This document shows positions 1-7,177 of a stretch of 20,233 nucleotides of DNA, one piece after another (position 1 is the stretch's first letter; each line of letters starts with the position of its first letter). The translations under genes were made by a program, and so were the position numbers. The stretch is from Gemmatimonadota bacterium (GTDB lineage: Bacteria; Gemmatimonadota; Gemmatimonadetes; Gemmatimonadales; GWC2-71-9): assembly GCA_029862935.1 (NCBI GenBank), contig JAOTWK010000021.1, positions 1-20,233 on the forward strand. The letters run 5' to 3'. The notes beneath the pieces are model-generated. The model was not told where the DNA came from, did not search any database, and was given only the letters and a program-made list of their open reading frames with translations.

Positions 1-189
1 GCTGGGCCGAACGGAATTGAACAGATCCCCGGCAATGATCACCAGGTCCGGCGCGGCCGCAATCACGCCCTCGATCACATTCCGGAACGCCGATGCCACA
101 TCGGCTTCACGCTGATTGATGCCGTTCGCGGTGAGTCGGTGGTACTGACGAAACCCGAGGTGCACGTCGGCGAGATGGGCGAGCTTCAC
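1..189 (-). CDS. Mre11/SbcD-type DNA repair exonuclease (5' part, cut by window edge)
   Basis: Only the first 63 codons are present; the gene continues beyond base 1. The protein begins VKLAHLADVHLGFRQYHR, with the metal-binding D-x-H motif of calcineurin-like phosphoesterases, and reaches the second metal motif in DLVIIAGDLFNS (GDLF). This order and spacing are those of the Mre11/SbcD nuclease N-terminus. The family processes double-strand break ends in complex with the Rad50/SbcC ATPase. The GTG start at 189-187 overlaps the upstream stop in a GTGA, so translation is probably coupled. It lies in one operon with nurA and herA, which supports a role in DNA end resection. A rad50/sbcC gene would be expected just beyond base 1, but that cannot be seen here. 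Confidence 0.88.
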   Translation of the reverse strand, partial: MKLAHLADVHLGFRQYHRLTANGINQREADVASAFRNVIEGVIAAAPDLVIIAGDLFNSVRPS

Positions 190-1019
190 GGCGACTCCGG
201 CAGCACCACCTGTCGCAGGGTGCGGTCCACATGGACGCGACCGACAGCCTCGGGCGCTCCGCGACTGCGAATTTCTCCCTGCACCGAGAACCGCGTGGCC
301 GCCGAGACGATGCCGGACCAGCCGGTCGACCACACGAGCGCTCCAGTCACGGTGCCACGATAGTCGAGCACCGTTCCGTCCGGCCGACGCTCGCCGTGCG
401 GCACGGCGTCGCCTCCCAGCCCCAGGTAGACGAGAGTATCGTGCGCTCGGGCAACGATGCTATCGACACGATAGGTCATCCGCACCGTCAACGCCGTCTC
501 CCCGTCTCCCAGTTCGGTGCCCACAGGGAACTCGACCCGTCCACGCCACTGCATGCCGCGACGCACTGGCCGTTCGGGTAACACGGTGCCTCGAACTCCG
601 GCCACGAGCTGCACCAACAGATGTTCAGCGAGCGAATCGGGTCGGCCGCGGAGGGCGAGCTGCATTCGGTCATCGGCATCGAGTTGTACCCATGCGCCCT
701 CGACCATCGTGACGGCGCGCTCTCGCCAATCGCCACCCGCCTCCCGCTCGCGGACCCGCAGGGAATCCAGCTGGACGTGCAGCACCGTTTTGTCACCGAC
801 CTCGAGCGCGGACTGGGTGACACCGCCCAACTGCGCGGTTTCGCGGACTCGCGGCGTGCTGCCCGGGCCCTCGTCCACCGTGATGCGTACGTGTTCCTGA
901 AACACTCGCCGAATGACGAGGCCATTGGGCGGCTCGAACCGCAGCGCGACGGCGTGTTGGGCGGATGCCGGCGCCACGAGAAGCGCGCTCACCCCCACGA
1001 GCGTGAACAGTCGTCTCAT
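186..1019 (-). CDS. secreted protein of unknown function (paralogue of the upstream gene)
   Basis: The 277-residue protein starts at an ATG (1019-1017) that overlaps the previous stop as ATGA; the open frame extends further upstream but only through the neighbouring gene. The N-terminus MRRLFTLVGVSALLVAPASAQ is a clear Sec signal peptide with an AxA-Q cleavage site. The mature protein looks beta-rich and has no cysteine or catalytic motif that I recognise. It is a diverged paralogue of the 1016-1912 product: both share an opening of the type LRF/LRYxP, a central LEV-x-D stretch, a DTLVYL motif and a WSTGW motif near the C-terminus. I do not recognise the family. It is exported, so its place between herA and the Mre11-type gene suggests cotranscription rather than a direct part in DNA repair. 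Confidence 0.8.
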   Translation of the reverse strand: MRRLFTLVGVSALLVAPASAQHAVALRFEPPNGLVIRRVFQEHVRITVDEGPGSTPRVRETAQLGGVTQSALEVGDKTVLHVQLDSLRVREREAGGDWRERAVTMVEGAWVQLDADDRMQLALRGRPDSLAEHLLVQLVAGVRGTVLPERPVRRGMQWRGRVEFPVGTELGDGETALTVRMTYRVDSIVARAHDTLVYLGLGGDAVPHGERRPDGTVLDYRGTVTGALVWSTGWSGIVSAATRFSVQGEIRSRGAPEAVGRVHVDRTLRQVVLPESP

Positions 1020-1912
1020 CGTCGCACCTGAAACCGGGTGGTGATGTCCGTCTCGAGCGTGCGTCCGGCCACCTCGTCTTGCGGCAGCCCCGCGAACGTG
1101 GCCATCCGCATCTGCACCCGGAGGGCCCCCGACACAAATGTCTGCCAACCCGTCGACCAAATCAGCCGGCCCCCTAAGGCGCCACTCAGCCGCGCACGCT
1201 CCACACCCGCTTCGGGTGCCGACGCCAAGGTCGTGGGCAAGAGGCTCCCTCTCGCTTCGAGGTACACCAACGTGTCCGTGCCGCGTACCACGATGCTGTC
1301 GAGCGTGAGCGTGCTGCGTGCCACGATGTCGACGGCCTGCTCGACCCACGTCGCGACCCCCAGCTCTTGTTCGAGTCCAATCGGCTCATTCAGCGGAACC
1401 ACGAGGTCGGCGGTCCATGTTGCGCCCGGGGTCTGTGGTTCCTCGGGGAACGCCAGCTCGAGCCCGGCGGCGAAGGCGCGCAACGTCCCGGCAGGCGATG
1501 CGCTCGCAGACTGCGCCGACCGCAACTCGAGACGCTGCACGCGTAAACGATCGTCCACGGCTACCACTGCAATGTCCGGTGCCAGCCCCACATCTGGAAC
1601 CTGCGTCCACATGCCACCACGGGGACGGCGGCGCAAGCGCACGGAATCACGGGTCACCTCCACCAACCGCACGCCGTCCGTGACCTCGAGCACACGATGC
1701 GTGAGACTGCGCAATCCGGCGGCCTCGATCGTCAACGCATCCCCACCGTCACGGACGGTGCTGGTCGCTTCGTACCGCCACAGGGTGTGCACGACCGATC
1801 CTGCACCTGGTTGGTAGCGAAGTCTGATCGATTGCTGAGCTTCCGCGCCGAGCGTCGTCGCCAGCCACAGGCACCCGGCCGCGACGACAACGGTCAGAGT
1901 CTCACGGTGCAT
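1016..1912 (-). CDS. secreted protein of unknown function (paralogue of the downstream gene)
   Basis: The 298-residue protein starts at an ATG (1912-1910) that overlaps the end of herA by 11 bases. It has an N-terminal signal peptide (hydrophobic TVVVAAGCLWLATTLGAEAQ, AEA-Q cleavage site). The mature part starts SIRLRYQPGAG and later contains TDTLVYLEARG (about residue 210) and GGRLIWSTGWQTF (about residue 250). The same landmarks occur in the next gene, so the two are tandem duplicates that have diverged strongly. No enzyme motif, transmembrane segment after the signal, or lipobox is visible. The product is probably periplasmic or outer-envelope. Function is unknown, and its link with herA/nurA is only positional. 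Confidence 0.8.
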   Translation of the reverse strand: MHRETLTVVVAAGCLWLATTLGAEAQQSIRLRYQPGAGSVVHTLWRYEATSTVRDGGDALTIEAAGLRSLTHRVLEVTDGVRLVEVTRDSVRLRRRPRGGMWTQVPDVGLAPDIAVVAVDDRLRVQRLELRSAQSASASPAGTLRAFAAGLELAFPEEPQTPGATWTADLVVPLNEPIGLEQELGVATWVEQAVDIVARSTLTLDSIVVRGTDTLVYLEARGSLLPTTLASAPEAGVERARLSGALGGRLIWSTGWQTFVSGALRVQMRMATFAGLPQDEVAGRTLETDITTRFQVRR

Positions 1913-3842
1913 AGGGATCCTCGACCGAGCGAAGCGGCGTCACGGGGACGGCGGTCGCGACCCGTTCGCGCGGCACGGCCGGTCCCAGCGCGCCAATGAA
2001 GTACCCGAACACATCATCGGGCGCGGTACGCTTCGTGGCGAGCAGGGCCCGTCGCACGTCTTCTTCCCGCCGACCGGCAATGGCATCGCGGACACGTGTC
2101 GCCGGAATCCGCCGGTCCATGGCCGCGAGCTGGCGTCCCACCGCTTCGTCAAACGGCACGTCCGTTGAAGGGGGAAACCGCTTGATGCCTTCGGGCCCGC
2201 TCAGGACCGAGGGGCGCGGGAAGCGCACGAACACGGGTTGCGTGAAGTGTGGGTGCCGCACCATCAACTCACCCTTGGGCAGCGTGGCCAACTTGATCTT
2301 CGTCGCGGGCGACAGCACCTGATAGCCCGGAGTCGCCAGCTCGTCCATGTCCATCCGTCCGAACAGCACCGAGCCGGCGTTGCCGACGACGCGCCGGTGC
2401 ACCTGCGAGCGGAACTGTTGCGTCGCAAACAAGACGAGTCCCAGATACCGGCCGCGCTCCGAGATGTCGAGCAACATGCGGCGCACGTACGTATCGGGTC
2501 CGTCACCCGGGGCGTATTTGTTCAGCTCGTCGACCACGACGATCACGTGGTCGACGCCGAGCTCACGACGTTCGAGCTGCTCACGCAACATGGTCACCAC
2601 GCGGGTGAACACGAGATCCTGCGCCAGCTGATCCATGCCCGCGACGTCCAACACGTACACGGTCCGATCCTCGAACGCGCCGAATGGCAGATCACTCACC
2701 GACCCGTCGTCGGTGACCAGGCCCTTGCACCGCGTCGAGATGTTGATCAACCGGTTCCGCACCTTCCGCATCGTCGCGATGTGATGGGTCCGCCACACAT
2801 CGGACCGGCCCGCGCTCTCGAGCCCATCGAACACGCTGCGAAACAGTCGATCCAAGTCCGAGAACGTTCGCACGCGATGGGTACCGCCCCATTCGTCGCG
2901 AAACTCCTTTTCCACGACCCGATCGATGAGGAAGTCGAGCAGCGCATCGGCCTTCGCGTCGATGTCATCGCGATTGAGCAGCACCTCGTGATAGCCAAGC
3001 ACCTCGTTGAGGCCCCAGACGAGCGGCTGGACCGACCCGAGGAGATCGGGATGGGACCGCAGGGTGTTCACGTTCACCCCGTCCGGTTTGAACGGCGCGA
3101 AATAGCGCACCCGCTCGAAGGGCCGGGGATCCATCCCGAGCGTGGCGTACAGTTCCCGATCGGCCTCGGTGAGCGTACCCGGTTGATCGAGAAAGCACAG
3201 GTCGGGACCCTTCACGTTGAAGCAGACGGCGGCGACCGACCCCCGATGCTCCGGCAGCCGCTGAAACACGCTCGAGAGCAGAAACTCGACGGCACTCGTC
3301 TTGGTCGCGAGGCCGGACACGCCACTGATGTTGAGATGCGCTGATTCGGGCCCCAACAGAAAGTCGGCGTCCACAAAGACCGGCGCGGTGAGGCCGCCAG
3401 CGCGGTACACGCCAACCGGCACACCCGTCGGCGTCGCGGACCGGAGAAACGCATCCATGCGGAGCGCCATCTCGACGTCCGCCTCGTCGGCAGCGAACAC
3501 GTCGGCGAGCGGGACTGGTTGCACTGGCTCTTCGGGCTCGTGGCGCAGCACCGCAGCCGTCCACAACCGCACCTCTGTTCGCCGGGTTGGCGCACGTGTG
3601 CCCGTCGGGTCGCCGTCGGCCACGACCACTTCATGGAGCGGGGTCGCCAGGTCAGAGTAGGCCTTGCCGTCCACCACCACCGCGTAGACGGACCGGTCGC
3701 CTGGCGCATCGACTCGGACGATCGCGCCGATCCCAATCGTCGTCTCGATCGCCGTCCAGAAGTAGAACTGATGCGGGCCCGCGGGAAGCGCTTCCGTCGC
3801 AATCACGCGACCAATCGGTTCCCGTTCGTGTCCTGACGTCAC
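1902..3842 (-). CDS. herA: HerA-family DNA translocase/helicase ATPase
   Basis: The protein has 646 residues from a GTG start at 3842-3840, chosen because it overlaps the nurA stop as GTGA and begins just before the N-terminal beta-barrel (HAS-barrel-like) domain at IGRVIATEALPAG; the open frame runs further upstream but inside nurA. The RecA-like core has a P-loop region SGVSGLATKTS (about 173-183), a Walker B VIVVVDELNKYAP with the catalytic DE at about 438-439, and a later FATQQ segment typical of the FtsK-HerA class. HerA forms hexameric rings that pump DNA and work with NurA in end resection. The P-loop lacks the standard GxGK[ST] form: TKT replaces GKT and one residue is inserted. I believe this variant recurs in bacterial HerA-like proteins. 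Confidence 0.87.
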   Translation of the reverse strand: MTSGHEREPIGRVIATEALPAGPHQFYFWTAIETTIGIGAIVRVDAPGDRSVYAVVVDGKAYSDLATPLHEVVVADGDPTGTRAPTRRTEVRLWTAAVLRHEPEEPVQPVPLADVFAADEADVEMALRMDAFLRSATPTGVPVGVYRAGGLTAPVFVDADFLLGPESAHLNISGVSGLATKTSAVEFLLSSVFQRLPEHRGSVAAVCFNVKGPDLCFLDQPGTLTEADRELYATLGMDPRPFERVRYFAPFKPDGVNVNTLRSHPDLLGSVQPLVWGLNEVLGYHEVLLNRDDIDAKADALLDFLIDRVVEKEFRDEWGGTHRVRTFSDLDRLFRSVFDGLESAGRSDVWRTHHIATMRKVRNRLINISTRCKGLVTDDGSVSDLPFGAFEDRTVYVLDVAGMDQLAQDLVFTRVVTMLREQLERRELGVDHVIVVVDELNKYAPGDGPDTYVRRMLLDISERGRYLGLVLFATQQFRSQVHRRVVGNAGSVLFGRMDMDELATPGYQVLSPATKIKLATLPKGELMVRHPHFTQPVFVRFPRPSVLSGPEGIKRFPPSTDVPFDEAVGRQLAAMDRRIPATRVRDAIAGRREEDVRRALLATKRTAPDDVFGYFIGALGPAVPRERVATAVPVTPLRSVEDPYAP

Positions 3843-4729
3843 CACCAGCCTCCTACCTGCGCCCGCAAATACGTTTCGACCTGCTGCACGGGATAGATCA
3901 GGCGATCCCACCGCCCATCCCGCGCCGCGAGCGGGGCGCGCTCCCCCAACACCCAGCGGCTGACCGCGGTCGCCTCGGTCACCGTCTCGGGGAACGCTGC
4001 CCGCTCCAAGCGGACGAGCCCATGCAGCAGCTCATGCTCCTCCCATGGCCACAATCGAAGATACCATGTGTAGACCGTCGCCCGCCGCCCGCTGCGCGCG
4101 AACACGCTCGTGCGGTGGTGCGCCGGCAACGTGAGCGCCACATCCAGGTCGGCCCCCTCGAGAAACTGCGTCTCGTGACTCTTAATGACACCGAGCACCC
4201 GTTGGGCGTCCGACCCGCCGACCAGGTCGGTCACGGACCCGTCGACCACCAACCACGCGTCGCCGGAAGTTGCCAGCTGCCGGCGGGCCACCCGTCGCTC
4301 GAGCGTTTCGCGTCGCTCCTCCACGACCTTCGCCGCGAGTTGCACATCCAAGATGGGGTGCGATCGCTCGGCGGCCTCACAGTCGACCAATTCCAGGCCT
4401 GTCCGCTGCAACGCGTCCCGCTGTGTGGCGTCGAGCCGGGCAAGCGGCACGACGACGAACTCTTCCGCCTCGGAATCGGCCGCGCGCAGCGCGCCGTGGT
4501 CACGCCGCAGCACCGCAGCCGCAACGTATCCACGCACGACGGGAACGAGCCCGATGCGACCCTCCACGGCATATCGCTGGATGCCATCGAGGAAGCCAAC
4601 CTGCTCCGGTGATGGGTCGGGTGCTCCGAGGTCCACTGCTTGGATATTCGGGTGCTCCACGTGTTTCGCCGAGGCGAACGGGGCTGCAACCGGAGGGGCG
4701 GCATGCGTGAGCGGCACCCCGGCGGACAC
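3839..4729 (-). CDS. nurA: NurA-domain 5'-3' nuclease
   Basis: The product of about 296 residues carries NurA-domain landmarks: FLDGIQRY (metal-binding Asp, about residue 48), AWLVVDGSVTDL (second Asp, about 163), VLGVIKSHETQFL, TWYLRLWPW and a C-terminal RLIYPVQQVETYLRAQ. NurA nucleases pair with HerA to resect DNA ends. The stop overlaps the herA GTG as GTGA, the expected partner arrangement. The start is uncertain. A GTG at 4729-4727 is preceded by AGGAGG with an 11-base spacer and is preferred. A TTG at 4762-4760 would add 11 residues. Either way there is a short gap after the methyltransferase stop (4783), one of only two junctions in this operon without a 4-base overlap. Confidence 0.82.
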   Translation of the reverse strand: MSAGVPLTHAAPPVAAPFASAKHVEHPNIQAVDLGAPDPSPEQVGFLDGIQRYAVEGRIGLVPVVRGYVAAAVLRRDHGALRAADSEAEEFVVVPLARLDATQRDALQRTGLELVDCEAAERSHPILDVQLAAKVVEERRETLERRVARRQLATSGDAWLVVDGSVTDLVGGSDAQRVLGVIKSHETQFLEGADLDVALTLPAHHRTSVFARSGRRATVYTWYLRLWPWEEHELLHGLVRLERAAFPETVTEATAVSRWVLGERAPLAARDGRWDRLIYPVQQVETYLRAQVGGWW

Positions 4730-4782
4730 GGTCCCACCGGCCTCCTGCACGGCGTCACACAACCGAAGCCTCGCGGACGTCG

Positions 4783-5421
4783 TCAGGCAGTCACCTTGAC
4801 GCCAACGGTCAGGCCATCGCGAATCGGCACGATGGTCGCGCAGAGTCGCGCGTCTCGAGCGGCGGCACGGTTGAGCGCTCGCACTCCCTCCACATCCGGC
4901 TCGTGATCGTCATCGTCGACCACGCGACCGTCGATGAAGGCATTGTCGCACAACAGCAGTCCACCCACGCGCAACAGCCGCATGGCGTCGTGGTAGTACG
5001 CTTCGAGCGGCGCTTTGTCGGCATCGAGAAACACCGCGTCGAACTCCGGCGCGAGCGTGGGCAGCAGTCGTTGGGCGTCGCCCACCATCAGCTCGACACG
5101 ATCGGCGAGTCCGGCGCGGGCAAACGCGTCCCGGGCGATGTCCCCCCGAGCCGCATCGCGTTCGATGGTCACCAACGTGCCGTCAGGAGGGAGCGCGCGG
5201 GCGATCCACACCCCACTGTATCCACCGAGCGTACCGACCTCCAGCACACGCCGCGCGCCAACCGCGCGCAACAGCACTTGAATGAGGCGCGCCTCATCGG
5301 GAGAGATGAAGATGTCGGGGAGCGCCGCTGCCGCATGGTGCTCGCGAATCGCCGTCAGCACTGGATCCTCCGTTGCGAACAGCGCGCGCGTGTATTCCAC
5401 CACCCGGTCGTCCACGCTCAT
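4783..5421 (-). CDS. class I SAM-dependent O-methyltransferase (caffeoyl-CoA/catechol type)
   Basis: The 212-residue protein starts MSVDDRVVEYTRALF at an ATG (5421-5419) overlapping the preceding stop as ATGA; the frame is open further upstream but that would bury it in the preceding gene. It shows the class's metal-dependent O-methyltransferase signature: SAM-binding VLEVGTLGGYSGVWIA (59-74), VTIERD after strand 2, VFLDADK (130-136, metal-binding Asp and Lys) and CDNAFIDGRVV (158-168, Asp-Asn metal ligands). Length and motif spacing match this family, which methylates catechol-like hydroxyls using a divalent cation. The substrate cannot be read from the sequence. It sits between a small unknown gene and nurA. 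Confidence 0.92.
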   Translation of the reverse strand: MSVDDRVVEYTRALFATEDPVLTAIREHHAAAALPDIFISPDEARLIQVLLRAVGARRVLEVGTLGGYSGVWIARALPPDGTLVTIERDAARGDIARDAFARAGLADRVELMVGDAQRLLPTLAPEFDAVFLDADKAPLEAYYHDAMRLLRVGGLLLCDNAFIDGRVVDDDDHEPDVEGVRALNRAAARDARLCATIVPIRDGLTVGVKVTA

Positions 5422-5945
5422 GGCACGAGCGGCTTCCCCTGGGGGAACGCCGGGACCTCGAGCAACCAAAACCCCGTGATTTCGCCCTCGGCATCTACCT
5501 CGATCAGGAGATTCTCTGCGAGCTGCACCGCGGTGGACCCGCGTCGCGGCCCCACGCGCAGGTGCATCACGGACTCATCGCGACTGCTCTCGACCGCCAA
5601 GGCGATGTCGACTTCGACCACGGCCACGCCGGGCTGAGAGGGCCGGCCCGGCACCACGAATCGTCCCGTACTGGCGGGGGTCGGTGGGTGCAGCCGTTCG
5701 TCCGTCCGGCCTGCAGGCCACACCACGACCTCCACCCCCCGCATTGCGCCGCCCGCAAAATCCAGCGTGACTACGGCGCCGCGCGCGTCTTCCAGCTCGA
5801 TCGAACCCGTGAGACCGCGTTCGCCTTGCACATCAGCGGCCGTGCCCGACAGGATCTCCGTTTCGGCATCCCAATGGAAATCCATGCGCGGCAACGGACC
5901 GTCGAGTGGCTCGATCCTCGCTCCCAGGCTATTCAGTTTGGTCAC
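5418..5945 (-). CDS. hypothetical protein, possible DUF2283-like C-terminus
   Basis: The 175-residue protein starts at a GTG (5945-5943, MTKLNSLGARIEPL) that overlaps the upstream stop as GTGA and ends in an ATGA overlap with the methyltransferase. There is no signal peptide and no membrane segment. It appears to hold repeated beta-strand units: one around FHWDAETEILSG, one around GSIELEDARGAVVTLDFAGG, and a C-terminal VQLAENLLIEVDAEGEITGFWLLE. The last piece resembles the DUF2283 pattern of an aspartate-containing turn followed by G-x-x-[IL]. This resemblance is by eye only. Function is unknown. Tight coupling to both neighbours suggests that it is made with the aminotransferase-like protein and the methyltransferase. 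Confidence 0.72.
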   Translation of the reverse strand: MTKLNSLGARIEPLDGPLPRMDFHWDAETEILSGTAADVQGERGLTGSIELEDARGAVVTLDFAGGAMRGVEVVVWPAGRTDERLHPPTPASTGRFVVPGRPSQPGVAVVEVDIALAVESSRDESVMHLRVGPRRGSTAVQLAENLLIEVDAEGEITGFWLLEVPAFPQGKPLVP

Positions 5946-7177
5946 GGCGTCCCCCCCTTGGTCAGCACGCCCGCGAAGTCGGCGAGCCGCTCCAATCCGG
6001 TCTCCAGCTCCGCGTCTGGCACACCATACGTCAGTCGAATCCAGCGGCCGTCACCGAACGCATCCCCAGGGGCCAACGCGACCCCTCGATCGGTCAACAG
6101 TTGCTCGCAGAAGGCACGGGCTCCGTCGATCTCGCCAGTGAAGAACCCATCCACCCGAAAGAAGAGGGACAGCCCACCCAACGGCTCCACAAACTCGATG
6201 CCCGGCAGCTTCTCCCGGAAGAACTGCACGGCCCGATCGCGCTTCAGCCTGACGGCATCCACCGCCAGCTCGCGTTCCGGGCCCGCCCGTGCATCGGTGA
6301 GCAGGACGGCGGCGGCTTCCTGCGCCGGCACTGATGCGCCTCCCGTCGTGTGCTCCTGCAGAAGGGCGATCGCCTGCGCAACCGCGGACGGGGCCATGGC
6401 CACGCCAACGCGCCACCCACTGGTACCGGGTGACAGACCGAGGCCCGCGACCACCACAACGCGCTCGAGCAACTCGTCCTGGAGGTCGAGCACGGACGGC
6501 GCCGGCCCCGATCCAAAGTGGAGTTGCCGGTACGACTCGTCCACGATCAGCCACAAGCCGCGGTCCCGGGCCCAGGTCACGATCGACTTGAGCTCGGACC
6601 GCGTGTAGACGGCTCCTGTGGGATTGACCGGCGAGCTCAAGATCAGGCCCACGGTTCGCGCATCGGTTCGCTGCTCCAGGTCAGCCACGCTCACTTTGAG
6701 ACTCCACTCCACGTCTCCGGGCACCGGAACGGGGGTCGCCCGCGCCAGTCGCACGATGCTCGGAAACCACGCCGCCGACGGCGCCGGCACCAATACGTGG
6801 TCACCGGACTCGAACAGCACGAGGCATGCGCTGAACACGGCGTGTCGGGCCCCGCTGGTCACGACGAGATAGTCGGCGTTCACCGGCCGGCCGCCGGACA
6901 GCAACGAGAAGTAGCGTGCCGCTGCCGCACGCAGAGCGAGGGTGCCTGCCGCGTCCGCGCTGATGAGCGGCGCTTGCTGCATGGGCTTGACCGTCAGATC
7001 CAGCAACGCGCGCGACGGCTCGTGCGTCGACTCATCTCGTGCAAGGTCCACCACGTCGTCACCGGCCGCGCGGCGGCGCTCCACCTCCTGCCGCAGTGTG
7101 CGCAGCCCCGTGGGCTCGACCTTCGCAAGGTTCTTCGACCGCGAGAAGGCCGCGGATGCTGTTCCGTTGGTCGTCAC
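5942..7177 (-). CDS. class I/II aminotransferase-fold protein lacking the PLP lysine
   Basis: The 411-residue protein starts at a GTG (7177-7175) overlapping the peptidase stop as GTGA. It is full length for AspC-type fold-type I aminotransferases and keeps many landmarks: TSGARHAVFSA (108-118, cofactor phosphate region), SSPVNPTG (181-188), LIVDESY (210-216, Asp for the pyridine nitrogen and Tyr), SGWRVG (253-258, phosphate-binding Arg) and a late RWIRLTYG (substrate-carboxylate Arg). The Schiff-base lysine is absent. Normally it lies six residues before the Gly of GWR in an SK motif; here that position is Leu248 in AGLGLSPGTSGWR. The reading frame is intact on both sides, so this is a substitution rather than a frameshift. 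It may be a non-catalytic homologue or use another chemistry. Confidence 0.88.
   Translation of the reverse strand: MTTNGTASAAFSRSKNLAKVEPTGLRTLRQEVERRRAAGDDVVDLARDESTHEPSRALLDLTVKPMQQAPLISADAAGTLALRAAAARYFSLLSGGRPVNADYLVVTSGARHAVFSACLVLFESGDHVLVPAPSAAWFPSIVRLARATPVPVPGDVEWSLKVSVADLEQRTDARTVGLILSSPVNPTGAVYTRSELKSIVTWARDRGLWLIVDESYRQLHFGSGPAPSVLDLQDELLERVVVVAGLGLSPGTSGWRVGVAMAPSAVAQAIALLQEHTTGGASVPAQEAAAVLLTDARAGPERELAVDAVRLKRDRAVQFFREKLPGIEFVEPLGGLSLFFRVDGFFTGEIDGARAFCEQLLTDRGVALAPGDAFGDGRWIRLTYGVPDAELETGLERLADFAGVLTKGGTP

Noticed and set aside
2238..3344. 368-codon open frame antisense to herA
   Set aside because: It is a shadow of herA with His/Arg/Glu-rich low-information sequence and no recognisable domain.
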